Shown here piece by piece: positions 29,810-40,066 of a stretch of 64,000 nt of DNA. The stretch comes from Lepidodermella squamata (taxonomy: Eukaryota > Gastrotricha). Every line of letters starts with the position of its first letter. Positions within the stretch are counted from its first letter, which is position 1. A program made the position numbers and the translations under genes. The notes under the pieces are model-generated. The model was not told the DNA's origin and made no database searches. It worked only from the letters and a program-made list of their open reading frames with translations. Location: positions 124,001-188,000 of the forward strand of contig JBLDXI010000036.1 in the NCBI GenBank assembly GCA_047495785.1, in the 5' to 3' direction.

Positions 29810-30167
29810 TTACTTGCGGAGACGATCAGGAAGATAATCGGATTGAAGCTTTACTAAATAAGTACATATTTTCATATTTGGGCTTGGAATACGACGACTC
29901 AATCCTGGAAATTAGAGAATTTTAGCGAAGCACGTCTATAGGTTTCATCCAGTTTTTGAACAACTAACCTTTCATCAAAACCGTTTTTCGAACTGGGCGT
30001 CCTTTGCATTGTAGTTTCAATTGCAGAAAATCAGGCTTTGGCCCCCAATTTGACGGCCATGCAGCCTGCATCTCTTTGACGCAATCAGCGATAGTCGCAG
30101 ATTCGCCGAAAGATGAGCAATAGGATGAGCCGTCCGCAAGTACAATCCGACAAACGTAAGCCATCAT
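29810..30167 (-). CDS. UBL3-like ubiquitin-fold protein 3
   Basis: Exons 29969-30167 and 29810-29904 (donor GTTAGT, acceptor TTTCCAG) join in frame to 97 residues; unspliced it ends after 67. It has I-V-L-A-D-G-S, S-A-T-I-A-D-C, A-A-W-P-S-N-W-G and L-K-L-Q-C-K-G-R-P, the same signature as protein 2. The three genes are tandem and diverged, which suggests repeated duplication within the element. Confidence 0.58.
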
Positions 30168-30256
30168 TTAAGAAACCTAAACTAAAAATAAAAATAAAAA
30201 CGATATTAAATATGCACATTTACTATTTACAATTGTACATCAAATTTTTGTGGTAT

Positions 30257-30739
30257 TCAGGGAAAAGTCGCATCGGAATTTGGAGAGGGTAGAAAGGTGC
30301 ATTTACAGTTCAACTTGACCTTCTTAGGTATCTCCGGTCTCTTGTCACATTGAGTCTGATGTAGCAACACGTTGGAATACTCCAGTTTAGCTGAACAGCC
30401 GTACTTTTCAAAGGCGCAAGTGAATTTCAGGCGTGCGATCAATCGTTCAACAACTCCAGGCCCTGGAACAAGGTCGATGCACATGAAGTCAGCTCGGCAT
30501 ATCGGACATGAAGCTGGCGTGAAAATGTTGACTCGGTATTGCCCGCGACAACATCGATCCCCCCATCGACAAATGCAAAGCTCGCAAAACACGTGCTGAC
30601 AGCCGACTATGTATACTGGAGAATTCATCACTCCAAGACAAATGCTGCAGGTAATTTCCTTTTCAATGAATTCGAACTGAGTTTTGAATTCAGGTGCAAC
30701 TTGTTCGGGCGGAACGCTGTCTGAGTTTTTTTCTAACAT
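30257..30739 (-). CDS. RING plus TRAF-type zinc-finger protein (probable E3 ligase)
   Basis: 160 residues. The RING finger has C-S-I-C near residue 31, then C-Q-H-V-F-C-x-x-C, and C-P-I-C near residue 80. A TRAF-like finger with C-x6-C...H-x3-C follows. RING proteins recruit ubiquitin-loaded E2 enzymes. The ATG (30739-30737) directly follows the DNA polymerase stop codon TAG (30742-30740) and is in the same reading frame. It could be made by reinitiation, stop read-through or its own mRNA. Next to the UBL3-like genes it suggests a ubiquitin-directed function. Confidence 0.8.
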   Translation of the reverse strand: MLEKNSDSVPPEQVAPEFKTQFEFIEKEITCSICLGVMNSPVYIVGCQHVFCELCICRWGDRCCRGQYRVNIFTPASCPICRADFMCIDLVPGPGVVERLIARLKFTCAFEKYGCSAKLEYSNVLLHQTQCDKRPEIPKKVKLNCKCTFLPSPNSDATFP

Positions 30740-33700
30740 CTAAGGAAGAGGATAGGTTGTAAATTTAGACATGTAGCCATATGGGACAGAGGTGAAGGTT
30801 TTAGGATCAAAAACGCGCTTGTCATTGAGATGCGGGGAAACTCGCTTATCAAGTTTTTCCAAGCTGACCGATGCCGGGACATGTCGCCTGCGGAACATTG
30901 ATTGTTCTATTGACATGCAAGCCCCAGTTGATGATTCATTCAAGTAATTGAGTAGCAGATCTACCAAAGACTCGTGCGACATTGCTGTCCCTGCCACGCT
31001 TTGGCTGATGCCTTTGAACTTGAGTTCCGTCCTGAAATTTGACCTGAAAAGTAGTAACTAGGCTACGCTATATATTGAATTTCTAACCTGAGATTTGTGA
31101 CGAATGAATATGATTTTGGTGATATACAAACCCAGGATTTAATGTACTCCCCATCCTCTAGCTCTGATTTATACTGCCCAAGATATGGCCCATTCGGTAT
31201 TCTATACTCGCCTTCACGATATGTGTATATCAAGGAATCGGCTGGAAAAAAGTGAAAGATTTTTCGCTGAATTTTCAAGTTCTCGGCAACTTACTATCGC
31301 AGTATACCAGCCGGGAACCCAGCCGAGACATCTGCGAATTTTACGTGTAGCATTTGCGTAATTTTAGCGTAAGTTGAGCCTGCTTACCTCTTCGTAGAGC
31401 AAAATCCGTGCGTAAGATGTAATGAAGGAAGCTATTATTTCCGAATTTGTCGCGCAAATTTGTTCGTAATCCGGAGCGTCTGAATACGACACTCGGACTG
31501 TCTGAAACTCGTCATCAGGTCCTACAGGCTGGATTGAATGGACGATCTTGTTCGGTGATTCTAGTAACTCAATCAATTGAGTTGGCGAACTGAGATAAAC
31601 GACTGTTGAGTTGGAGCCTTTGAGGCAGAAGCGGCCATAGAAACTGGCATCCCAAGCTTGGTAAGAGGTAAATATGGTCAATTCGAGAACTTACCTATTT
31701 TGCAATGTCTTGGAAATCTGTCGGATAGCTGGATTAGGAGATTGGAGTGCTTGCCGGTCGAGATCTATTGCATACCTTTCACGGCATTCAGACATGTACT
31801 GTTCCAAATCTATCGTCGGGTCTAGTTTTGTGTGTTCCAGCTTAAGTTTCTGCAACGAGATGATGAATTCTTTGAACTGAAGATTGCTCTTCTTCTCAAA
31901 CTCCCAAATCTCGTAAATTTCAAGCAGTTGATAGCCGTATCTGGAAACAGCCATTCTTAGTTCTTCGCTAGTCCAAACCGAAGTTATAGCGCGTTGATCT
32001 AGGTTATGATTGCACGGTGCGGATCTATTCTTCTCCAAGTAACAAGATTTACAAGAAATAAAAACTAGCCTTGAATCATCCGGTGATTTCCATGGCAAAC
32101 ATGGAATTAAAAGTTCGGGATTCGGAGCGACTTTTGCCGACACGAGACCGAACGAGGGTTGAGTTGGATGAAAGAACCTGGCCCTGAGCTTGGAATCGTT
32201 TAGCCGCCACCTTAAAACACGAGGTGAGACATCGCCGCAAGGAAATAATTGCGTATATAAAATGTATGGATACATGGAGTTAATATCAGCATATAACAAG
32301 CTGGTCTCTGAATCTTTTTCGAAAAAGCACCGAAAATTTTCGCACCTTCCACCCTGTTGTTATATAATTTCCGGAAAATTTAATAAGGTTAAGGCGGCTA
32401 GATAGGGCTTACCATTAGTGCGGATCTTGGTTTTATCGGAGGAACTACATTAACTACTTGTTGCAAAGCTCTATCTATATCCGGGTTTTCAGCTAGAAAT
32501 GCGTTGAATTCGCAAGAATAAATGGACGTAAGCTGATATCCGCTCTGCCTAATTTTCGCTTCCCTCGCTGCAGTCTCATGTGCTAGCTGGCCGAACGTCT
32601 TTCTCAATAGGGCATTAAACTTGTTTTCTTGACAACAAGTAGGATGTCCATGTATGGTACAACCTATTGCGATTCACAAGCTATATTAGTTCAAGTAGAA
32701 GGGTTGGCCGCACTTACCGTGATATTCGAGGACGTGTTCAACTTTGCCAGTGGCGTTGTTTTTGATAACACCGTCCGCTTTTATCACCGATTTATCATGC
32801 ATGACTATCCGGCATTCAGATCCGTTGAGCGCTGATTCAATTTCTACGTTGTGGGTTTTGCTGTAGTAGAGAAGCCATTTAAGGCTCTCTTGACTTGATA
32901 TATCCTTTAGCGCAAGTCCTGTTGGGCTGATGATAGAAATCGTTTTCGGCTGCATGTACTTTATCTGCGCATGTAAAACTGGAGATTTTCCTGTAATTTT
33001 TCTAACAGTAAGACTTACGCGGTATATTATATGCGAAATTGAAGAGAGCGTTAAATAATGAAAACAATTTATCCCGTTTGGAGCATAATCGCAAATCGAA
33101 AGCTTGGTGATTAGTTTTTTGAATCTGCCCGTCGCGATTCGCAATATAACCACATCTTGAACGCAGTATGTATAAGTCTCATTTTTCACGATGTATTGTG
33201 CTTGGAGAGAGCGTTTTTGACTAATGAAATCTTTCAACTTTGATATTTCGCGCTGCGACATGTTGCTGGTATCATAGCTTTCAATCCCAGGCCAAATCGT
33301 GAATGTTTTTGTTAAATTTTCGCGATTATGTAGCTTATGAGGATACGTTAGCTTTTCGATACCGTCGATCCCAAATGCAGCGGGGAGATTGGCTAATTTA
33401 GTCTGGAAATAATTGAAGCTGTCGATAAATCTTAAATTGGACTCATTTTCACATGTGGACTGCTTCTAGGTTGGAAAATGTTACCTAGGACCGCCTTTGA
33501 TTTTAAGCTCAAGTATCCTCCCTGCCCTCTCTATTGTAGTAAACTTCAAGTTCTGGTCCTGTACGTATCGCAGTACAAATATTGTGTCGAATTTCCCTAT
33601 TAAAAAGAATTATCAAATAAAAAAATTGAATTAAATCGTCATAAATTTTGCGCGATGAAAGTTATTACCTCCATAATGCGAAATGCAGGTGAGGCTTCTG

Positions 33701-35289
33701 AATTCATCGCGGCAAATGAATTCCATGAACTCAGCCATTGCACGAGTCTCATGATAAAAGAACAGTTGGCTACAACCGTTCTTGCAAATTGGAGTGCCGT
33801 TTTCAGGGTAGCGCCGAATTTCACGGTCACAGCACTCATTGCATGCGAACTCGCCAACGACGGTAGTCGGATAGAACTCGCCGTTTTCTATTAGAACGCA
33901 TTCGAGATCGAAGTATAGGACTTTCCCGGGCTCAGGTGTTGTTTTCAATTTAGGTTTTGACCAATAGCATCGATGACCGGGTTCTAGTAAGGTTTTGCAG
34001 ACTACGCATTTACGGCCGGGGCAGTTATGTTTCAGCAATTTATTGCGGGTCTTGACTTCGCCGCAACCTCGACATCGGACATACTTATCACAAATCTTAG
34101 ACTGAACATGCGATTCATAGCACTGCGCGCCGAAAAAGAACCGATTGCATCTAGAACAACATACGCTCGCGGCGTCGGAGCAGCGGTTTAACCTTTTCGG
34201 TCTAATTATAGTCCCACTCCCAGTCTTTTCAGCCGATGAAGGATTGACCCTTTGATAGCACGCATAGCAGCGGAAACTACAGTTATGGATAGTCCGGGAT
34301 ATAGGAATGAAGCATAATTTGCAATACCTCTTGCCTTGGCTGATTTGATAAAGATTTTTGAGCACTGCGAAATGACCTAGGCTGCTATATACCGCGCCTG
34401 GTAACTTGGAACTAAACCAAACCAAGTATATTTTCCGCGCTTCTTGGTCGTGAAATGCTGAGCTATCTGGCCATGTGAAGATCACCCTATCGTCTATCAA
34501 AGAGTAAACTAAAACTTGATATCCAGGGTATAAGGGCATGATTTTAGTCAGATCGGCCACGCTATAGCAGCGATTTGCATCTGGGTTGAATCCTGATTTA
34601 ATGCACAGTTCTCTAGCTAGCTTGCGCTGTAATGTCATGTCATCTTTCAATCGCAGAAATTCCATTCCGACCTTTTCCATCTCAGGGCATTCTAGGTAAC
34701 GCAAAAGATTCGAATTTTTATCAACCACGTACCTAGCATAAGTTTCATAGCTAACAGCGAGAACTACTGCGTAAAATAGGCAAAGCTGATCCCCGTTATT
34801 GTTCACAGGAATGTAAGAGCTGAGGTTCGATACCCATTTCAACGCGTTTGTCTCAATTTTTTTCTTGTGATCTATGCCCGCACCTACGTATTCGCTGGGA
34901 TTTTTCTTCAGTTTATCTAGGAATACCAAGTTAGCCTCTACGCGCCATGGATTACTAGATATTTTGAGACTCTGGCGACTTTGCGCAACACGTTCTATAT
35001 GACTCGTGATAGTGTTGGTCGTCATTGAAGCAAGCCTAATATATCCCAAAGAAATAGGATAAGCTAAATCTGAATTATACAGGGTTAATCGAGCCATGGT
35101 AGATGGATCGAATTTCGACTGTAAATTAGCTACAATTTTATCAAAAAATTCCTGAATGCGAGAGTATTGAAGTAAAACGTCGCCATCTGACTCGCCAAGT
35201 CCTGTTTGAATCCTAAACTCGTATGTTGATAGACCGTACTTTTTGCTAACGCACTCGTGCTGCAATACCTCGAATTCGGCACTCATCAT
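30740..35289 (-). CDS. Protein-primed family B DNA polymerase, 9 exons
   Basis: Exons: 33669-35289, 33485-33596, 32718-33430, 32413-32663, 31695-32353, 31388-31643, 31295-31331, 31088-31241 and 30740-31043; the introns are 44-72 bp with GT-AG ends and every junction keeps the frame (about 1,368 residues). Exon 1 holds a long N-terminal region, a Cys-rich zinc-binding-like stretch and the first exonuclease motif F-D-L-E-C. The second exonuclease motif (H-x-G-G-K-F-D) is created across intron 1. Motif A is D-I-N-S-M-Y-P-Y in exon 5, motif B N-S-F-Y-G-R-F spans introns, and motif C D-T-D-S is split by an intron (31242-31294). It replicates linear element DNA from a protein primer. No stop or frameshift was found in the exons. 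Confidence 0.85.
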
Positions 35290-35892
35290 GTAATTCTAAC
35301 TGAAAGTTCTGAAAGTTGATTATAAATTCGAAAATTAGATTGTTGGATTGGCGAAAACATTGGTGACAAAACAAGGAGCTTTGGTTAAAACAAAGCTCCG
35401 GCTGATACAGGAACCGGTGTAAAAAAAAGCAACTCCAGGGTCTCTCTGCTTTGATATAATAACCTAAATGGAAGGACAAAATTGTTATTGATTATAGTTT
35501 AATGATATAGTTGATTAATAGTAGGGACAGACTTTTTTTTTTTTCTTTTTAGATTACTATATTAGGTCATATGATAAGTGTAGGTCTAACGATAGGGTAA
35601 GATGTAGCGATTATTGGTGATTTAAACTTTTTCGTAACCTGATTTTTTTTTCTCCCCTATCCACCTTAACTTTCTTTAAATTTTCTGATTTTTGCGTTAC
35701 ACTAGTCGTGTCCTTTGAAAACTAGGTCACTGGTCTTGGAATATTTTACCGATTACAGATTACACTATATTACTGAATACTAAATTGTTCAGGTCACGAA
35801 AAAATTGAGAGATAAGACAAGTTATAGGAAGTTAATTTGTGAAGTTAGGGCGGAGTTTTCCGGCATTCTTTTGACACGATTGACGAGATCTT
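35290..35892. other. Gap between polymerase and PC4-like genes
   Basis: 600 bp, AT-rich, with T-runs at 35530-35545 and 35644-35653. I see no coding pattern; it may hold regulatory DNA for the polymerase. Confidence 0.4.
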
Positions 35893-36417
35893 TCAAGCTG
35901 TATCAGTCACCTGCCTCAAAACAGTGTCGAAGACCCAGAAGAGCGACTGAGGGATTGAAATGCCGTCTTTCAGTGGTTTGAATTGATTTTCTTCTACCGA
36001 TTTGAATCTTCGAATGTCGACGTAGAAAGTTCGTCTGTTTGATGGGGAAAATATAGACCAACGTAGATCATTGAAAATTGGGCTACTATTGCCGCCAGCC
36101 GCAGGGTCCTTGTTTTCTACGGCGGCCAGTGCGTTTTCAATATCGATTACCCACGGAGCCTCGTTCTCGATATCAGCTAGCAATCTACGACACTCTTCGA
36201 ACGTGATATAAAGTCCCTTGTCAATCGAGGAAAATCGATTGTGGAAATCGGGAATGGCTGTTTTGCCGAGAAATATCACGTATCCGCCATCTTCAGCCAG
36301 ATATCGAATAGCCTTGAACGTTTTGGATGATTTAAAATTGAAGACTCGATCGACTATTTTAGCCTTTGATGCCAGGCTCGAGTTGTAAGGTATCAAATCG
36401 TTGTGTCTCTGTGCCAT
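35893..36417 (-). CDS. PC4-like protein with two possible domains
   Basis: 174 residues, single exon. The C-terminal segment F-Y-V-D-I-R-R-F...K-P-L-K-D-G-I-S-I-P matches the PC4/Sub1 single-stranded DNA-binding core (D-I-R strand, K-x-G-I-S-L turn, then a helix). The N-terminal half has a similar layout, with V-I-F-L-G...D-K-G-L-Y-I-T-F-E-E-C-R-R-L-L, suggesting an internal duplication. A single-stranded DNA-binding or transcription role next to the polymerase would make sense. The family call is by pattern only. Confidence 0.5.
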   Translation of the reverse strand: MAQRHNDLIPYNSSLASKAKIVDRVFNFKSSKTFKAIRYLAEDGGYVIFLGKTAIPDFHNRFSSIDKGLYITFEECRRLLADIENEAPWVIDIENALAAVENKDPAAGGNSSPIFNDLRWSIFSPSNRRTFYVDIRRFKSVEENQFKPLKDGISIPQSLFWVFDTVLRQVTDTA

Positions 36418-36997
36418 TTTTAAGATGATAATATAACAAATTTTAAATTATATTTCTCAGAATAATATTTTGCGATTTTTCTTTCTCAATATTAGGATTT
36501 TAACTTAACGCAGACATATGGCCGTGATTTTTACGTACTGTAAACGTAGTTATTTTCGCGTTATTTTTGAATTCGCGGCCGATCGATTTCGACATTTTGC
36601 CTTTGATCGGCGGCAAATTTGACTTTGAACCGCCGTCAACACGAAAATTACTGCGTTTATAGTATTGGTAATACTCATAATTTGTAGTTCATGGGCGGTA
36701 GGATAATCGGCCTAACAGCTGATTATTCGGGCTCAGGCTCTGCTGATAACCTGAGTAACGAGCTATAGGACGATTTTCCTTGATATCGCCTGTTCATTAT
36801 GTAGTCCGGCTGTGTGTTTGCCGGCTGTGCGTTGCGCAATTCTGTGATAATCGGTATTAACGCTAAATACGCTTGCGCAACTCGTCTCAAATAACACGAC
36901 TGCCTCAACACATATTATTCCGAGCGAGGAGGCTAGCGCTTTTACGTACTCAACCGGCACGACAAACCGCGCGCATTAGTTATAACTAACAATTATA

Positions 36998-37171
36998 CAG
37001 GGTGTCCGCAATGTATTAAGCATTTAGCTTTAGCTCATGGCAATTAGCACGTACTAAGCTAAACTTAGTTGTGTACTTGTTATTTATTTATAAGCTTTCA
37101 CGCCCAAAAGAGGGCGGCTTGACAAGAGGTAATTTGAAAGTGAAAAATGTAATTATTTCGTGGACACCTTG
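36998..37171. mobile_element. mariner-like MITE with TA target duplication
   Basis: CAGGGTGTCCGC at the left and its approximate reverse complement GTGGACACCTTG at the right, with TA on both outer sides (36996-36997 and 37172-37173). 174 bp, no transposase. Confidence 0.7.
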
Positions 37172-37450
37172 TATTTAGCGTTAATTGAGACATTAACAAG
37201 CGAATTTCGCTAATCGGTGATTCGATAAAATAAATATCGATAACTTCGATATTACCTCTTGGAGTTTTGCGGATTTTTGAACAACTTGTGGCTTCGGTTG
37301 TTGTTCGGTTGCTGCTGCTGGCTGTGTTTTGTCCAGAACTCGGTCATATTTACGCTGATTCATGGCGCGTGAAAGCTATGGGGATTTTAGTGAGAATTTT
37401 CGAACGAGTTTCCACCCCAAGTTCGCTCGCCTTTTATACCCCTCTCGCGA

Positions 37451-37453
37451 TAT

Positions 37454-37488
<35 letters not shown>

Positions 37489-37518
37489 TTCATTTATTTA
37501 TTCATTTATTTATTTATC
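37451..37518. repeat. (ATTT)n microsatellite
   Basis: About 17 tandem TTTA/ATTT units with a few C substitutions. It produces artefactual open frames rich in Leu/Phe/Ile/Tyr. Confidence 0.9.
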
Positions 37519-38099
37519 TTCATTTGCAACGTTCTATTCCTGTTTAGCTCTTCTAATCCTCTTCTGGACAACGGTGTCCTGAGATTATCGGGTCACTCGA
37601 TAATTCCTAATTCTTATTTCTTCGACATTTTTGACACTCCTTTGGTTTCGAGATTTGTTCAAATTCCTATTTGTTCGGCTTTTTTGACACTCCCTTTGGT
37701 TTTGAGATTTGTTCAATCTCCTGTTGAATCCTTCTTCCAATGCCCTTCTCGACGACCTCGCTGGTTGGTGATTGTTTGACAGTGCTAATCGTCTTTAAAT
37801 TATTTCCTCGGGTCTGTCGATAATTCCTAATTACTATTTGTTTGAAATTGTTGACGCTCATTTTGGTTTTGAGATTTGTTCTATCCTCGTTGGTTGGCGC
37901 ATTTTTGACAGTGCTAATCGTCTTGAGATTATTTCCTATTTCTTCGGCATTTTGAGAAGTGTTCAGTCCATGACAATTGAATCCTTGATTAGCCGATCTG
38001 ATTAGCCGCGAGCGGACGCGCGCAACTTATAGATAATGATGTGATTAGTTCTTATCCGCTCGATTGGCAGATGCCCATTTGCTCCTTGTCAGGTCGCCT

Positions 38100-38107
38100 T
38101 ATATAAG
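38100..38107 (+). promoter_or_regulatory. TATA box of the unknown gene at 38195
   Basis: TATATAAG, 88 bp upstream of the ATG; it resembles the TATATAAAG boxes of the virion genes. Confidence 0.45.
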
Positions 38108-38194
38108 GACTCGTATTACTACTCTTAAGTGTAATCATTTCTTACGCATTAAGTTATACTACGTTTTTCTGTTGAATTATTTTCATTAAACATA

Positions 38195-38677
38195 ATGCCG
38201 ACCAAGTCAACTGCCTATAAATTAAAGCGTGTGTCGCGACCTCGCAATGTCATCGCTACCCGCGTGCTGCGAGTTCAGCGCTCGAACCGCAAGTCGATCC
38301 GCAGTTGTTATTCAAGTCTAGAATCTCGGTCATTTGATGATGTCCCTCCTTCGCGTCCTACGTCACGAATCGACGCCCCGCCGCCGACCATCGATGCGTA
38401 TATTTCCGAGATCAAAAGGAAACCGGTGGTTCGCATCCTGTCGATAAGATCGTTGGCTAGTCTCGGTCTCTACAACTCAAACAATTTCGATGTCAACACC
38501 TTCGAGTGTAACCACCTCGACTACACCTCCACTGCTCCAACTCAGACTCCTCCTCAGTCGCTTATATTCGAGCCTGTTGCCTCCGACGTCGACCTCAGCT
38601 GCGAGTGTTGCCTTGCCAAGTTCGAGCCTACAATTTTCATCGAAAACGAACAGCTCGCCTGCGACTATTTATGTTGA
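38195..38677 (+). CDS. Unknown 160-residue protein at the right end of the element
   Basis: The first 50 residues are very basic (R-V-S-R-P-R-N, R-S-N-R-K-S); the middle is Ser/Pro-rich; the C-terminal part has L-S-C-E-C-C-L-A-K-F-E and ends in D-Y-L-C. I do not recognise the family. A TATA box upstream and AATAAA at 38711-38716 support a real short transcription unit. Its basic N-terminus could bind nucleic acid. It may belong to the element or be host. Confidence 0.45.
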   Translation: MPTKSTAYKLKRVSRPRNVIATRVLRVQRSNRKSIRSCYSSLESRSFDDVPPSRPTSRIDAPPPTIDAYISEIKRKPVVRILSIRSLASLGLYNSNNFDVNTFECNHLDYTSTAPTQTPPQSLIFEPVASDVDLSCECCLAKFEPTIFIENEQLACDYLC

Positions 38678-38710
38678 TGTTTCACGATCATACCCTGCAT
38701 TTTATTTTTC

Positions 38711-38716
38711 AAATAA
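38711..38716 (+). terminator. Candidate polyadenylation signal after the 38195 gene
   Basis: AATAAA about 35 bp after the stop codon at 38677. Confidence 0.4.
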
Positions 38717-38889
38717 ATTTTTGTCCGTTTTATTCAACGCTTTTTTTTTTATTCATCTCAGTGTGTAATAGTTGAGTCAAGACTTGTTTCGCTCCTGTTT
38801 TTTTTTTTGTATCCTATTCGTTGTCGATTCGTACCTGTTTCGTCCTGAGCTATCATCCGCGGAGATTGATTTTTTTTCTTCAGTTATTA

Positions 38890-38980
38890 GGAAAAGAAGG
38901 GAAAGGAAAGGAAAGGAAAGGAAAGGAAAGGAAAGGAAAGGAAAGGAAAGGACAGGAATGGATAGGTAAGGAAAGGAATG
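38890..38980. repeat. (GGAAA)n microsatellite
   Basis: Tandem GGAAA units, increasingly imperfect at the right end. Confidence 0.9.
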
Positions 38981-39116
38981 GAGATTAGGATTGTGGTATC
39001 CAACTTAAAAAATGATATTATAAAGGTCAAGGTCGACCTTGTCTTCGTTTTAATTTTTATCTGCGGTATCGAATCCTCCTCTTATCCCACTGGTTCGCCG
39101 TATTAGGGCCCTGAAG

Positions 39117-39281
39117 CAGTGTGCGAAGTAAGAACCGGGGGTTGAGGTGCTTTTTACTTGTTATCTAGGACCCAGCCGTAGAAACCAAAGGGTCCCCCAG
39201 TGGTTTTTTCAGCCTTCCTCTGAATGTAGTCCTAGAGCTGGGTTGTCGCGACATCCCAGCATCCCGGTACTTCGCACACTG
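39117..39281. mobile_element. hAT-like MITE, second family copy
   Basis: The ends CAGTGTGCGAAGTA and TACTTCGCACACTG are inverted repeats; the flanking 8-mers CCCTGAAG and CCCCGAAG differ by one base. The interior shares ACCAAAGGGTCCCCCAGTGG with other copies. Confidence 0.85.
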
Positions 39282-40066
39282 CCCCGAAGCTTTCTATTCA
39301 AAAACGATAATAAAATCTCAGTTTCACGGTACTTATCAACGATTACGAGTTATGCCATTACATTTATGAAAATATTTTTTCTGGAATTTAAACTTTGATT
39401 TTTTACGCCCTGGCACAATCAACAACTTTCGATCATCGGGATTTTTTTAGCTACTTTTCGAATATCTCGACGACCTTGTGAAGGCCTTGGGATGATGAGC
39501 CTGGTATCGTGGAAAGAGCGCAAAAAGTTGTCCCAGGACACAAATTATCAATAAATTACAAAAATGACGTTTTTCAGAATATCGATTGGAAAATGGGTCG
39601 ATTTTACATGCGTTTAGCTATGCCCACAAGGCTCAAATAAAACGCACAAAAACGTGGCGCTGCACATGGTGACCTTTGCACCCTAACATTCTGACACTAT
39701 GGCAGGATCGTAAGCTTCCGATATTTATTATTATCTATGGTACCCCCCCCCCACCCTCCCCCCACCCCCTCTTCCCGTTCAGCAAGCCAAAGTGGAAAAC
39801 CCCCAAAAAACCACAGGGGGGCCCTTTGGTCATAAAATTAGAGCCAGAAAATACCCTCTACCCTCTACTCAGAGGGTCCTACTTTGCGCACTGTTACGCA
39901 AGGAGAAGCGTAGAAGAGCTCTGGGAGAAGGTTCGACACATCGACCGTTTGAATTTTATACGTAAATACCAATATCTCTAGATCGTAAATATGCTGTTTA
40001 GTCTTTTTGATAAGAATTATGAATCATGACATCCCGGGATTTGGTTTTAACATAATGAAAACTCAC
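39282..40066. other. Intron DNA right of the virus-like element
   Basis: No gene or terminal repeat of the element was recognised. It holds a damaged MITE copy (about 39740-39893) with a C-rich run. Confidence 0.45.
39740..39893. mobile_element. Damaged copy of the hAT-like poly-C MITE
   Basis: The right end GGGTCCTACTTTGCGCACTG and the internal ACCACAGGGGGGCCCTTTGG match the family; the left terminus is lost after the C-run. Confidence 0.65.

Larger units (their letters stand above)
36418..38194. other. Right-hand non-coding part of the virus-like element
   Basis: Contains a TA-flanked MITE (36998-37171), an (ATTT)n tract (37451-37518) and otherwise no convincing gene. In particular no integrase-like coding sequence was recognised here. 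Confidence 0.45.
21312..38700. mobile_element. Maverick/Polinton or adintovirus-like endogenous element
   Basis: The module is defined by gene content: capsid, penton-like, core-like, adenovirus-type protease, packaging ATPase and protein-primed PolB, the standard set of Polinton/adintovirus-type elements. Virion genes run on the plus strand and replication/accessory genes on the minus strand, meeting tail to tail near 26500. Boundaries are approximate because no terminal inverted repeats or retroviral-type integrase were found. Most genes are open, so the element is recent or under constraint, but the first gene lacks a start. Extra genes (RNR small subunit, metallophosphoesterase, UBL3-like proteins, RING protein, PC4-like) are not part of the core set I know. 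Confidence 0.8.

Noticed and set aside
32686-33261. Possible integrase in the minus-strand block
   Set aside because: Translation and splice phase show it is an internal exon of PolB; no D-D-E pattern was seen.
35246-35479. Minus-strand open frame upstream of PolB
   Set aside because: It overlaps the polymerase start in another frame and shows no recognisable domain.
36723-36960. Two small minus-strand frames right of the PC4-like gene
   Set aside because: Too short, overlapping each other, no integrase or other motif.
37267-37779. Open frame rich in Leu/Phe/Ile/Tyr
   Set aside because: It is produced by the (ATTT)n tract and has no conserved pattern; treated as simple repeat.
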